This document shows, in pieces, positions 48,601-57,285 of a DNA stretch of 64,000 nucleotides (its first letter is position 1; the number at the start of each line of letters is the position of its first letter). A model generated the notes under the pieces. That model was not told the DNA's origin and searched no databases. It saw only the letters and a list, made by a program, of their open reading frames with translations. The translations under genes were made by a program, and so were the position numbers. Source of the DNA: Plotosus lineatus (lineage: Eukaryota > Chordata > Actinopteri > Siluriformes > Plotosidae); assembly GCA_024760905.1 (NCBI GenBank), contig CM045729.1, positions 51,190,580-51,254,579 of the forward strand, written 5' to 3'.

Positions 48601-51600
48601 AACTGACGACTATGGGCAAGAGCAGAGTACCCCCTGGACAGCTCATCAGGCCATCATAGGGCAGAAATATGCTGACGGCAACCCAATGGCCTACTCTTTA
48701 TGAATGGGAGTAATGCTTCTTTCACATGCCTCAAACCACAGACAGTGAGAGACATGGCTGGCCATTAACCCGGTTAGCAGAACTGGGAGGACAACAGTGA
48801 CAACCCGTTGATAGTGGAGCTCGAACCCCCAACCTTTGGATCAATAATCCAGCAGTAAGGGTATCTTTATTAATCTTAATCATGGTTTCGGTATTAAGTG
48901 CATCTTAAAATTTCACAAAATAAAAAATGTAATTTCTGAGATGCACCATAATATGGAAACATCAGGAAATGTGAACGAAAATTAGATTTTGATTAATTTT
49001 TTTTCACTGTGAAACCATTACAATCTCCATCACAAATTCATTCAACCTTTAGACAAAAGCCTTGTTTTTGTTTCCATAGCTTATTCATATTTTAGGATGA
49101 GCTTTCTTTAAATTTTCAGTACTTCAGTAACAGTGACTGTAGCAAACCATTTAAATTCAGGCAATGCCCCAAGTGGTTCAAATCTATTATCACAAGATAG
49201 AAAACCAATCAGAATATTCTGTTCCCAATTATAATCAATGCCATTTCCTTCACCTGCCAGTCGTTCTTAAAGTTATTGGTATTTACAGTTAAAGCTGTTT
49301 GGTGAGCAGATGACACAAGGATACGTTGGAAGCAGTGACGTGTAAAAGGCAGAGATGGGTTGCTGCAAGGTCCTCCCTTGGTTCTACCAGTACACACAGA
49401 TTTTTCCATCTCCTTTCGTATTACAAACCTAGAAAGTAGGACATATAATTTAACATACAACTTCATCTTCTCAAAATCATGTTTTCACTTCTACACAGAA
49501 ACACTTCTTCAGTTTCCATACCTGCTGGAGGTGTGTGATGTTTTGCTAAGCTGCTGGATCAGTTCTCCTGTGCAGTCAGGGTCCTTGCTGGCTGCATGGA
49601 GCAAAGCTTTCCTAAAGGCATATTTGTATCTGGTGTGGCGTGTTGCAGCTCTCTCTTGCTTACACAGGTGCTTGTAGCGCTCCTGCAGGTATGTACAAAG
49701 CTGAGCCAGACGAGACCGCCGAGGCTCCTTGCAGTCACCAGTGGAACTGGGGATGAATAAAACCCAGAATATACAAACTGGTAGACATGATTACAGTGGA
49801 ATAAATCCCCCCCCACCCCGTTTCTTACAAGAAGTGCTGTGTGTAGAGCCAGCTACAATTGATACACATTTTAATCTTACAGGCCAGGTGATATGGTCTA
49901 TACACAAGCAGAAATCAGTTCAGCATGCCAATCTATGTTTTTGCGATTTTAAAAGAATTCCTTGGGCTCCCGAGTGACACTTCAACAAGGTGCGTGACTA
50001 TTAACTTGGAGATCATCCAGGTTGATGCTGCAGCCGTCCGCGACCGGGAGTTCATGGGGGCCAATTGCCTTAGCTCTCATGGTGAGGAGGGCGGTAGGGA
50101 GGGATTGGATATGCTCCCGTGTCAATCACCAGCCAATCAATGGATGTCTGTGAGCTCATACATAAGGGATGGATAGCGCGTTCTCTTTCAATGTGTTCTG
50201 ACGTCCCTAAATATCCATGTGCAGCAGTTCGTAAAGGAGCAGATGGCAGAGTTGCATGTCACAAAGAGGAAATGTGCATGGTTATGCCCCTTCCTGTTTG
50301 GTGAAGGTCACGTTTGATAATGGCAACACTTGTCAGGAGGGAATAGGATATGTAATATAAGAAGGGGGTTCCCCTTACTGTTGGTGAGGACTCCCTTCAT
50401 GCAGTCTCCAGGCCTGAGGCAATGAAGGAATTCGCTCTTCTGCTTCTTCATCCTCATCAGCACTTTCATCAGACCAGTCCAGTCCTGATTACACAGTTAT
50501 ACAGGTTAGTAATCATCAATACACATTTTTACTGCAATAAAACTGCAAGAGACTTCAATAACACCTCACATAGAAGTAATATAAATATCGGTTTTATTTA
50601 TAATAGAATGTTTAATGCTGGTTTTAATGTGATCTCTTGACATTTGCATGTGATTGTACCTGCTACTAAGACAACTTAATATCAGCTATCTATTTATCAT
50701 TTTTAAGGATGTCTGCATCGTTACACTATAAATCAATGCAGCATGTCTACATTACTCAGTTAATTGGTGTTATATCTCTATGAAGCTTATAAAATGTTTA
50801 AAACTGTGTGTATAAAAAGTTAAACACCGAGATGAGAGAAGAGATCTCCATGCTCTCTGTGTCTGTGTGCACAGAGCTGCACAAGATGCTGTAGCCTTGA
50901 CAGGCAGGCAGGAGGTGCTGTGAAGGCAGTGGGTCGTATAGTTAGAGTGCGGCTCTGTGGACACTCCTGAACACCAGCAGTCAGATGACTGGGGGCAGTG
51001 AAGAAGTTTTTCCGGTACAGTTGGCCTAATGAGGGAGGTGCGGCAGGCACCAAAGAGGCTCCACTCTGAGCTGGTGCTGGCTTACATAGCAGAGCCTGAG
51101 ATGCCCCCTGCTGAATGTAGGAAGTGTGGCCAGCATGCTGGGCGGGTGGGGGTGGTGCAGGTGGTGCTGCTGGTGTTGGTGGTGGTAGGTGTGGCGATCT
51201 GGGCAGTGTACAGGCCACGATGACTGGTTTCAACTGCTCTGATGTGGGTGAAGGAAGGTCAGAGTCATGGCGTGGCCCTTGCTGACCGAGCACAAGCCGA
51301 CTGGTGGGTTTCCTCTTAAATACAGAGTTCTTACGTGCGGCACTCTCCACTCCATCCACATCCTCCTCATAAAATGCAAAGGGGTCAAGCAGGTGTGTGT
51401 CAGTCAGGGTAAGGGGGGGCAGACCATCTAAGCCATTAGAGGCTTTGAGAGCTAGGGAGGGTACGGTGATGTTCAGCGCTACAGAATCCAGCGCATCATG
51501 CTTTTTCTTACGCTCCTTCTTGGGGATGAAGCCCAGTACTTGCAGGTGGCTGTTACAGTATCTAAAATAGAAAGCATTACACTATAGCATCAAACACTAA

Positions 51601-54600
51601 TAATACTTTATTCAACATCAACTATTACAGGTATGTCTATCAATAAGTGTATGATCTTTCCTCATTCTGGATTTACATTTTGAGAAACAACAATAGAAAC
51701 TGATGAATGTACAATAAATACTTTAAGTTACTGTACACCAATATTAAAATCATATGCAGTCTTAACTGGAATTAAATAAAATACAAAACTTTAAGAATAA
51801 ATCGTTTCAATTTTTTGTTTTCCCACATCTGTACATAAATGCTATCAAAAATTGTACTTTTTCAAGTCAGTGATTTTTTTTTTTTTTATTTCATTTTACT
51901 ACTTATATATAGGGCAGTGGTGGTCTAGTGATATAGGGCGCTGGATCGCTGATCCAAAGGTTGGGGGTTCGAGTCCCACTCTCCACAAGGTTGTCACTTC
52001 CAACCCCCCCCCCCCCCAGTGCGGCTAACTGGGTTATCAAAGGCGGGCCATGTCTCACACTGTCTATGGTGAGAGGCATGTAAAAGAACCATTGCTGACT
52101 TTCGTAAAGAGTAGCTGCAAAGCCGTCAGCGTGTTTCTGTCCCTTGCTAAAAAAAAAAGGGTTGTGACAGGAAGGGCATCCGACGTAAAAACCTCTGCCA
52201 AATCAAACGTGCGAATCAGATGATTTTACTGCCGAGTAAAAAGGAAAAAGCCGAAAGGAAGACAGACATTTTACTACTTGTATATTGATTCATTGAAGTT
52301 TGCCTGATTCCTTCATCTTTATTTAGAACAAATAATCAATCACCGATCTGTTACTATAACGAGATTGCATCTTGTATATGCAATAACACACTGAACTGTC
52401 ACAAGCTATAAAAATGTAGATGAGAAAACATGTCTGTAAATTAGACTGTTTATGATACTGATCTCTGAACAGAAACTACAATAGAGGGGGTATTAATAGT
52501 TAGTTACTCAGTAGAAGTAATACAGGGCTGGGTGGCACAGTGGCGTAGTGGTTAGCACGTCCGCCTCACAGCAAGAAGGCCTGGGTTCGATTCCAGGCCT
52601 GGGTGTTTCTATGTGGAGTTTGCATGTTCTCCCCGTGCTTGCATGGGTTTCCTCCGGTTTCCTCCCAAAAACATGCACAGTAAATTAATTGGCTGTTCCA
52701 AATTGCCCGTAAGTGTGAGTCAGTCCGTATGTGGCTTGGCGAACCATACGGTAGATCATTGTGATCACAGCCATGACAATCCTGGATGAGCATCATTCAA
52801 GCTTCAGGGATTGACATTCATTCCTCACGATTGGAGGCAGACGTAGAGAGAGAGAATACAAGGCTACCATTGCCCAGTCACTCTCATTTTGTTCTATTGT
52901 AGAAAACAAGTTAACTGCTCTGTACAGATGCAATAAGATGAACAAAATAATGCTTTCTAAAGCAGAAACTCCTGAATAAAATATTTAGTACAGGTGTTGG
53001 ACAATTCTTTCCCCAAGTTAGGTTCATATGCTATTCTACAACAATTAACATCAGTTCACCAACGTGAATGAAAGGCTGGATGATGAATAGTTACCAAGAC
53101 AGAATATACAGAGTCTGAGGTAAATAATCGTTTCAGTATATACAAGTCCTTCTCAAAAAATTCGCATATTGTGATGAAGTTCATTATTTTCTGTTATGCA
53201 CTGATAAAAATTAAACTTTCATATATTTTAAGATTCATTGTACACCAACTGAAATATTTCAGGTCTTTTATTGTTTTAATACTGATGATTTTGGCATACA
53301 GCTCATGAAAACCCAAAATTCCTATCTCAAAAAATTAGCATATCATGAAAAGGTACTCTAAACGAGCTATTAACCTAATCATCTGAATCAACCAATTAAT
53401 TCTAAACACCTGCAAAAGATTCCTGAGGCTTTTAAAAACTCCCAGCCTGGTTCATTACTCAAAACCGCAATCATGGGTAAGACTGCCGACCTGACTGCTG
53501 TCCAGAAGGCCATCATTGACACCCTCAAGCAAGAGGGTAAGACACAGAAAGAAATCTCTGAGTGAATAGGCTGTTCCCAGAGTGCTGTATCAAGCCACCT
53601 CAGTGGTACGTCTGTGGGAAGGAAAAAGTGTAGCCGAAAACGTTGCACAACGAGAAGAGGTGACCAGACCCTGAGGAGGATTGTGGAGAAGGGCCGATTC
53701 CAGACCTTGGGGGACCTGTGGAAGCAGTGGACTGAGTCTGGAGTAGAAACATCCAGAGCCACCGTGCGCAGGCGTGTGCAGGAAATGGGCTACAGGTGCC
53801 GCATTCCCCAGGTCAAGCCACTTTTGAACCAGAAACAGCGGCAGAAGCACCTGACCTGGGCTACAGAGAAGCAACACTGGACTGTTGCTCAGTGGTGCAA
53901 AGTACTTTTTTTGGATGAAAGCAAATTTTGCATGTCATTGGGAAATCAAGGTGCCAGAGTCTGGAGGAAGACTGGGGAGAAGGAAATGCTAAAATGCCTC
54001 AAGTCCAGTGTCAAGTACCCACAGTCAGTGATGGTCTGGGGTGCCATGTCAGCTGCTGGTGTTGGTCCACTGTGTTTGATCAAGGGCAGGGTCAATGCAG
54101 CTAGCTATCAGGAGATTTTGGAGCACTTCATGCTTCCATCTGCTGAAAAGCTTTATGGAGATGAAGATTTCACTTTTCAGCACGACCTGGCACCTGCTCA
54201 CAGTGCCAAAACCACTAGTAAATGGTTTACTGACCATGGTATTACTGTGCTCAATTGGCCTGCCAACTCTCCTGACGCGAACCCCATAGAGAATCTGTGG
54301 AATATTGTGAAGAGAAAGTTGAGAGACACCAGACCCAACACTGTGGATGAGCTTAAGGCCGCTATCGAAGCATCCTGGGCCTCTATAACACCTCAGCAGT
54401 GCCACAGGCTGATTGCCTCCATGCCACGCCGCATTGAAGCAGTCATTTCTGCAAAAGTATTCCCAACCAAGCATTGAGTGCAGAACTGAACATAATTATT
54501 TGAAGGTTTACTTTTTTGTACTAAAAACACTTTTTTTATTGGTCAGATGAAATATGCTACTTTTTTGAGATAGGGATTTTTGGTTTTTCTTTACTTTTTT

Positions 54601-55287
54601 GCCAAAATCATCAGTATTAAAACAATAAAAGACCTGAAATATTTCAGTTGGTGTGCAATGAATCTAAAATATATGAAAGTTTAATTTTTATCAGTACATT
54701 ACAGAAAATAATGAACTTTATCACAATATGCTAATTTTTTGAGAAGGACTAGTACACTACGTGGGAACATAAGCAAACTAAAACAAGGTTTTTAAAATCA
54801 TGATAGACGCATGAGCTCTGAGGGAAGTGACATGAGCAGGTGCTACTAATATACCAGTCGAGATTATTCTTTCCGAAAACAATGATATGAAATTACTGTC
54901 AAACTACTCTGCAGCATAAAATCCATGTTTTAAGTCTCGGACATGCACCTTAAGAACTCATTTTCACCTGAGAAATAATCATTCCATGAGAACAATGCTC
55001 TAATCTAAAGCACTTGTCAGACATGTAAAAACTGCAAGTGGGCAAAACAGCAAAGTGACAAGAACTCACCTACGATCCTCGGCTTTAGGAATGGGGTTGG
55101 TGCATCGCTGACTGTTGTACTTGGCCACATATTCACACTGTTTAAAGGGAGCGGTTTTGTCCTCTAAAACATGCCGTATACAGAAGGCGTATCCATTGAG
55201 TCTGCGCTGCTTGCAGAGTTTAGGGCTGTATGAGCACAAAGGCTTATTGTCCACCTCCGAGAAGTGTATGTGTTTCCCCTCGTACAT
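34213..55287 (-). CDS. ino80d: ino80d, INO80 chromatin-remodelling complex subunit D, 9 coding exons
   Basis: Nuclear subunit of the INO80 ATP-dependent remodelling complex, an accessory metazoan subunit with no known enzymatic activity. Exons, in transcript order: 55287-55070, 51561-50828, 50484-50379, 49746-49522, 49428-49325, 47288-47155, 44145-43934, 35577-35420, 35123-34213. They join in frame to 2802 bp (933 residues plus stop), slightly shorter than the roughly 1000-residue mammalian proteins. Two cysteine/histidine-rich C3Hc3H-type putative DNA-binding domains are visible: residues 18-80 (LCSYSPKLCKQRRLNGYAFC region) and exons 5-6 (CTGRTKGGPCSNPSLPFTRH to CDEHAKKM). Then follow a very basic KKTKPPALTKKHKKKRRK stretch, an acidic ELPDD/LPDDLQDFDLFEG region, and a Ser/Pro-rich tail ending in FSAAFGHQLASHSGIPKD and HSSTAPPTGFT. 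All introns are GT-AG and all phases match. Confidence 0.96.
35124..35419 (-). other. ino80d intron 8 (296 bp)
   Basis: Short intron between GTGAAT and TTTAG (transcript sense). Nothing else seen. Confidence 0.9.
35420..35577 (-). CDS. ino80d: ino80d exon 8
   Basis: 158 bp. Encodes RSPSTPDLSADELPDDITTD, then IADIPNDLELNQEDFSDVLP and RLPDDLQDFDLFEG. This is the most conserved acidic block of the protein, nearly identical to mammals. Confidence 0.96.
35805..36500. mobile_element. MITE with GCACCGGATTATAAGGCGC subterminus
   Basis: The motif at 35811-35830 is the subterminal signature of the same MITE type as 19717-20290. Neither terminus was resolved here. The repeated phrase GGACATAAAGCC(C/T)GGATCCCACTA at 35987 and 36473 marks an internal duplication. 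Confidence 0.45.
36863..37010. mobile_element. Tigger-like terminus fragment
   Basis: Begins CAGTTATCCCTCGCTACTTC, a CAG...CTCG terminus like those of Tigger/pogo elements, directly after TA. The partner end was not identified. Confidence 0.4.
37262..37310. repeat. (TG)n/(TA)n microsatellite
   Basis: Compound dinucleotide tract abutting the TIR of the next element. Confidence 0.85.
37311..38180. mobile_element. MITE with ACAGACGCTCTCCGACTT termini
   Basis: The left end ACAGACGCTCTCCGACTTGC is inverted at the right end AAGTCGGGGAGCGTCTGT. A related right-end-like sequence follows at 38425-38470 (GTAAGCTGGGGAACGTGT). Interior non-coding. The 22-base unit ACTCAGATCGGCGCAATCTA plus CC is repeated in tandem near 37650-37700. 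Confidence 0.7.
38471..38517. repeat. (CT)n/(TA)n/(GA)n microsatellite
   Basis: Compound tract seen directly at the left base of the palindrome. Confidence 0.9.
38517..38696. repeat. 180-bp near-perfect palindrome
   Basis: The left arm starts AATTTGAGTGACATTTCAGC and the right arm ends with its exact inverse. Arms of about 84 bp are symmetric around 38606/38607, with one mismatch in the unique part (GAATACT versus GAAGACT) and a TG/TA/CA core of about a dozen bases. Each arm is a Tigger-like terminus ending in GGCCTACTG. Confidence 0.92.
38895..39112 (+). pseudogene. LINE AP-endonuclease N-terminal fragment
   Basis: The reading frame encodes NKMDELHARIEAQRDLQDCS, then MMRFCETWLEESTPDEAIAP and AGYMAF. 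The pattern 'NKMDEL...RD..DC....ETWL...TPD' is the start of the endonuclease domain in Rex1/L2/Jockey-type fish LINEs. It stops after about 70 residues and is an isolated 5' piece, unrelated to the RTE copies. Confidence 0.7.
39134..39530. repeat. tandem duplication, two units of about 200 bp
   Basis: Both units contain GACTCCGATCTCATA, CTGTAGTAGGGYCGACCGGT and GACGAGCATAGTGCAAAACA followed by TGAACAAATAAAACAAAT. The phrase GACTCTGAGAACTCCGCCTG at 39325 is also inverted at 38845-38870, making a larger inverted arrangement around the LINE fragment. Confidence 0.85.
40026..41577 (+). pseudogene. Tc1/mariner transposon, complete ends, dead transposase
   Basis: 1552 bp between TA 40024-40025 and TA 41578-41579. 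Long TIRs of about 200 bp begin CTGGTCCTTCTC and end GAGAAGGACTAG. Transposase from ATG 40348: TGA at codon 31 (40438-40440), a one-base deletion near 40527 (CACACGAG versus CACAACGAG in the sister copy), a 51-bp internal deletion near 40716 removing the segment before LFLDE, a TAG at 40826 and an extra base near 40991. The Asp/Asp/Glu motifs are still visible in pieces. Confidence 0.95.
41594..42245 (+). pseudogene. RTE-type LINE 3' end, copy C
   Basis: Encodes MNAKDPTGTVRLQGAEIRKV, then VEDFKCLGSTIQSNGDCGKE and the VLRPAMLYGLETVALGKRQE region. A break near 42090 is followed by the DVVKEDMKAVG stretch and the tail GGCGACCCCTGAAGGGAAAA. This is a typical 5'-truncated LINE insertion, on the strand opposite to copies A and B. 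Confidence 0.9.
42262..42410 (-). repeat. SINE 3' fragment
   Basis: Contains TTTCTGAAGCGCTTAACCCTAG and the AGAGTACACCCCAGACAGCTCATC type core. These are found in inverted orientation in the SINEs at 55.9 and 59.5 kb and again at 48.6 kb. Confidence 0.55.
42886..43170 (-). repeat. tRNA-derived SINE, family C copy 1
   Basis: Read on the - strand it starts with a tRNA-like head (GGGGTCAGTGGTGTAGTGG, box A) and a B-box-like GAGTTCAAATCCC. A body matching 59925-60216 follows. Its far end (GGGTTTTTACACCCGAGCCT on +) is shared word for word. Confidence 0.75.
43386..43734 (+). repeat. tRNA-derived SINE with RTE tail, copy A1
   Basis: The head GGGCAGTGGTGGCCTGGTGG, box-B word GGTTCGAGTCC (exact consensus) and a body with CTGGGTTATCAAA lead to AAGGGCATCCGATGTAAAAA. 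The 3' end GAAAAAGCCAAAGGGAAAAG corresponds to the 3' tail of the RTE LINE copies in this window. Confidence 0.85.
43934..44145 (-). CDS. ino80d: ino80d exon 7
   Basis: 212 bp. Encodes DNFLRGDSNRRVQQQRRPRK, then KTKPPALTKKHKKKRRKVVR and RPQKPIPPALPQGNLPMPP. This highly basic segment is likely a nuclear localisation and nucleic-acid contact region. Acceptor TTCTGCAG, donor GTACAAAC. Confidence 0.96.
44388..44515. mobile_element. Tigger-like terminus
   Basis: CAGTGGAGCCTCGTTATCCG directly after TA, the classical form of a Tigger/pogo TIR. Only one end is clear. Confidence 0.55.
44546..45932. mobile_element. Tigger/pogo-like non-autonomous element
   Basis: The left end AGTCCGCCCTCTACTTACAA pairs with the right end TTCGTAAGTAGAGGGCCGACTGT. 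The interior has duplicated blocks (AAGTTGTTTAATTCAGTAAA followed by TGTTTAATAAAT at 44870 and 45441) but no coding capacity. Related to 12790-13584 and, at its ends, to 48236-48560. Confidence 0.75.
45641..45710. repeat. (TG)n/(GA)n microsatellite
   Basis: Compound tract inside the Tigger-like element. Confidence 0.9.
47107..47128. repeat. (CA)n next to ino80d exon 6 donor
   Basis: Eleven CA units, about 27 bases into the intron. Confidence 0.9.
47155..47288 (-). CDS. ino80d: ino80d exon 6
   Basis: 134 bp. Encodes ILLNRSQQLFSSCTARFADG, then QQCSVPVFDITHQTPLCDEH and AKKM, the second half of the downstream C3Hc3H cysteine/histidine cluster. Acceptor TTTGTAG, donor GTAATT. Confidence 0.95.
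47440..48190 (+). pseudogene. hAT transposase remnant (ZBED/SCAND3-like)
   Basis: Begins CAGTGGTTCTCAAATAGTGG. Broken frames encode LCLKTLAVDSTNPNKFRSHL and KTSHPDHV (a BED-type zinc finger), then TAANHRALLASDKVQYQTAQ and CRKPHSIAEELILPTANTV. These are typical of the N-terminal third of fish and mammalian ZBED5/SCAND3-type hAT proteins. It is truncated before the catalytic domain and interrupted by stops. Confidence 0.75.
48236..48560. mobile_element. Tigger-like terminus with internal GGGAGGGAGCTGC repeats
   Basis: CAGTGGTACCTCACCTTACG start. The body has CCTCCCATTGGCTGGGAGGG as in 44.7 kb. Then the unit GGAGCTGCATCTCCATAATA and its inverse GCAGCTCC recur four or five times up to 48535, a local inverted/tandem cluster. 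Confidence 0.65.
48564..48851 (-). repeat. tRNA-derived SINE, reverse orientation
   Basis: On the - strand: GATTATTGATCCAAAGGTTG followed by GGGGTTCGAGCTCC (box B, one mismatch), then CGGGTTAATGGCCAGCCATG as in copies A1-A4. The 3' part carries the GCTCATC/AGAGTAC core of the composite family. Confidence 0.7.
49325..49428 (-). CDS. ino80d: ino80d exon 5
   Basis: 104 bp. Encodes FVIRKEMEKSVCTGRTKGGP then CSNPSLPFTRHCFQ. Cysteines and histidine begin the second C3Hc3H cluster. The donor is GTATCC, a weak +4 to +6 context; the split codon CA(T) is completed by exon 6. Confidence 0.93.
49522..49746 (-). CDS. ino80d: ino80d exon 4
   Basis: 225 bp between CCCCAG and GTATGG. Encodes TGDCKEPRRSRLAQLCTYLQ, then ERYKHLCKQERAATRHTRYK and YAFRKALLHAASKDPDCTGE plus LIQQLSKTSHTSSR. 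A basic helical region aligning with mammalian INO80D (LCTYFQQKYKHLCRLE). Confidence 0.95.
49966..50370 (+). repeat. SINE-like repeat, copy D2, in ino80d intron 3
   Basis: Second copy of the 28015-28450 repeat. It fills about two thirds of the 632-bp intron and ends some 7 bases from the exon 3 splice donor (50377-50378). Confidence 0.7.
50379..50484 (-). CDS. ino80d: ino80d exon 3
   Basis: 106 bp. Encodes LDWSDESADEDEEAEERIPS then LPQAWRLHEGSPHQ. LDWS-acidic and AW are conserved with mammals; the end is divergent. Acceptor TGATTATACAG-like (AATCAG), donor CA/GTAAGG. Phases agree on both sides, supporting these boundaries. Confidence 0.85.
50828..51561 (-). CDS. ino80d: ino80d exon 2
   Basis: 734 bp. 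Encodes YCNSHLQVLGFIPKKERKKK, VPSLALKASNGLDGL, LLDPFAFYEEDVDGVESAAR, a proline/alanine-rich stretch with PPAPPPPAQ, and CLSRLQHLVQLCAHRHREHG then DLFSHLG. The first five residues complete the N-terminal C3Hc3H domain. The open frame continuing to TAA at 50820 is intronic read-through. Confidence 0.95.
51912..52262 (+). repeat. tRNA-derived SINE with RTE tail, copy A2
   Basis: GGGCAGTGGTGGTCTAGTGA head, exact box B GGTTCGAGTCC, CTGGGTTATCAAAGGCGGGC body, and an AAAAAGGAAAAAGCCGAAAG tail. A C-run of about 11 has expanded at 52004-52018. Confidence 0.88.
52527..52860 (+). repeat. tRNA-derived SINE, family B copy 1
   Basis: Box A-like GGCGTAGTGGTTAGCAC, exact box B GGTTCGATTCC, then GTGGAGTTTGCATGTTCTCC and GGTTTCCTCCGGTTTCCTCC, the hallmarks of a very common fish SINE. 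The 3' end is diverged. Confidence 0.8.
53143..54752 (+). mobile_element. Tc1/mariner transposon, near-complete, DD34E transposase with one nonsense codon
   Basis: 1610 bp between TA 53141-53142 and TA 54753-54754, with about 200-bp TIRs that repeat the CTTCTCAAAAAATT motif at both the outer and inner ends. Transposase from ATG 53473 to TGA 54475-54477 spans 334 residues, the normal Tc1 length. The only in-frame stop is TGA at codon 31 (53563-53565), after KEISE, where the third (truncated) copy has arginine. Numbered from that ATG, the catalytic residues are D148 (LFLDESKF), D238 (FQHDLAPAH) and E273 (NPIENLW), giving the DD34E spacing. Two HTH segments precede them (QKEIS..., SRATVRRRVQEMGY). 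Not functional as it stands, but the rest of the frame is undamaged. Confidence 0.96.
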
Positions 55288-55316
55288 CACGTGACTCTAT
55301 TCCTTGAAAACATCAG
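55070..55316 (-). CDS. ino80d: ino80d exon with start codon (coding 55287-55070)
   Basis: Acceptor TTGTCAG (transcript sense) at 55317, about 29 nt of 5' UTR, ATG at 55287-55285, then MYEGKHIHFSEVDNKPLCSY and SPKLCKQRRLNGYAFCIRHV, ending AG/GTGAGT. The start is fixed by identity with vertebrate INO80D (MYEGKHIHFS). The GTG just upstream is not the start. Confidence 0.96.
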
Positions 55317-55876
55317 CTGACAAGACAAAATAAATGAGTAATTTTAACTCTATAAATTCTACTCAACATCAGTAGTACACAAGAACACATCACAATTAAT
55401 GTGTGTTAACAGATTATATGTTACAGATCAAATAATCTGTTCTATATTCATTCAAATTACAGTATCAGTATTTACAGTCAAAGGTTAAGTGTCATCTATT
55501 TTCACCATGGATGGAAAAAATGATAAACTCATTAGCTGGCACATTTATCAGGTAAAAGCACATGTCATGTTTGGATTTCCAGAAAAAAAGTGGAAGGACA
55601 TACAGTGGAACAGTGTCTGAAAAGAGACTGCTGCATAAGCAAATCTAATCAGTCTTGGAAAAATAAACAAGTACACAATTATTGTCTGTCATGGGCAGGA
55701 TGTTAGTCATATCATATTTTTACCTATGAGCTGAATGTATGTAGAAATCAGAAGTTATGATCAGAATACGGCTTACACTACAATTTGCACATTAAACATT
55801 TATATTCGAAAACTCATGAATGCTCACAAGTTCAATAAGATACATCAAATAATTTATAGACTAAAGCACCTAAAGA

Positions 55877-56050
55877 GGGGCAGTGGTGGCCCAGTGGGCA
55901 AGTGTTGGATTACTGATCCCAAGACCGGGGGGTTCATGTCCCACTGTCAACAAGTCACACTGTCTGTCCTCGCCTAGAGTCGGCTGAGATGGGTACCAGC
56001 CTCCACGTTACCCTAATTAGGATTAAGTGGTTCAAAAATGAATGAATGAG
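55877..56050 (+). repeat. composite tRNA-derived SINE, short copy
   Basis: GGGGCAGTGGTGGCCCAGTG head and GGGGGTTCATGTCCCACT box B joined to a 3' part with GGCTGAGATGGGTACCAGCC and TTAGGATTAAGTGGTTCAAA. The central body of family A is missing. Confidence 0.7.
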
Positions 56051-56670
56051 TACCTAAAGACAGAGCTCCCAATAGAAATCAAGGCTGAATCAGCTCCAGC
56101 CCTGGAGAAAATATATATAAATAAGTCTCTCATGCCTTTCCCAATTATGGTCTAGAGCAAAATGAGTAAGGCTTAACATAAGATTTCTTTTCAACACTTT
56201 TCACTCACTGAGTACCATATGCATTTGTCGCACCTACCCCTCTTTTTAAATTTATCCATTTTTCTATGCATCCAACAAATGTTTTGTGTGTTAATTTTAT
56301 CTGTATATCAGGGTTACATTATGTTTTCATTCTGTGGGAGTTCATGTGGTGATGTATAAGTCTCTTTTTTTGGGTTTCAGTTTCAATAATAAATCTGCTT
56401 TTTGTTTGTTTTGGTTTCTTTTGGTGAGGCAGCAACCTTATTGAGTTTTTCTGTGGTGAACACAGTACAACTGTCCAAGTCATGATCCATGCTTATGGGG
56501 CTCCACTCAGAAACTCCACTACTCTATTTAAAACAAAAATAATAAATCAATACTTATTACGTTGTCCACTCATTTTGTACACAAAAAAAGAGAAAACAGA
56601 CATTTCAACACTTTTTCTTGAATATGGATCTGAACTACATGCTAAACTGAGAGAAACTATATTTCTTTAC

Positions 56671-56797
56671 ATGGATGTGGTGAAGGAGAACATGAAGGGA
56701 GTTGGCGTAAGAGAAGAAGATAGAGAGGATAGGGTGAAATGGAGGCAGCTGATTTGCTGTGGCGACCCATGAAGAGAACAGCCGAAAGGAAAAGAAG
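56671..56797 (+). repeat. RTE LINE 3' tail fragment
   Basis: Encodes MDVVKENMKGVGVREEDRED then RVKWRQLICCGDP and ends CAGCCGAAAGGAAAAGAAG, the last about 130 bp of the LINE. Confidence 0.85.
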
Positions 56798-56807
56798 GTA
56801 CGTGGGT

Positions 56808-57035
56808 GGCATGCTGGTGTAGTTTAGCACTTCCACCTCACAACAAGAAGGTCCTAGGCTTGAGTCCCAAGTTTGTGTGGGTTTTCTCCATGTTCTACAA
56901 TTTTCTCTCACAGACCAAATACATGCACATTAGGCCAAATGGCTGCTCCAATGGTGCGAGTGTGTGTTGGTCATGCAATGGTCTAGTGAGCTGTTCAGAG
57001 TGCACCCTACCTTTGACCCATATCCACTGAGACCT
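56808..57035 (+). repeat. tRNA-derived SINE, family B copy 2 (degenerate)
   Basis: CTGGTGTAGTTTAGCAC, CACAACAAGAAGGTCCTAGG, CTTGAGTCCC and AATGGTCTAGTGAGCTGTTC parallel the copies at 52.5 and 60.4 kb. Confidence 0.7.
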
Positions 57036-57240
57036 TATCTCCAGGACCATAGTAGTATTAATCGACTGGCAAATGAGTATCTGGATTATGTGAAATATGG
57101 TGTGGAAAAAAAAGACCTTGATAAAACATTTAAGATTATGTATGATGATTTGTAGACACTGGCAGGATGCAGCTCTTTGACACATGGAGAGTGAACAGAG
57201 GTTTTAGTATCAGGAACTGAGAGAGGCACTAGTCAAACAG

Positions 57241-57285
57241 GTCTCAGTGTATTTACACTTATCAGTGTAAATACACTGAGAACAG
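57241..57285. repeat. short perfect hairpin
   Basis: CTCAGTGTATTTACACT followed after a few bases by AGTGTAAATACACTGAG, a 17-bp stem with a short loop. Confidence 0.85.

Larger units (their letters stand above)
51562..55069 (-). other. ino80d intron 1-2 (3.5 kb)
   Basis: Contains a SINE with RTE tail, a second SINE and the best-preserved Tc1 copy. 52265-52525 and 52860-53140 show nothing recognisable. Confidence 0.9.

Noticed and set aside
53614..54477. Functional host-domesticated transposase gene
   Set aside because: It sits inside complete Tc1 TIRs with a nonsense codon upstream, and has siblings nearby; no sign of domestication.
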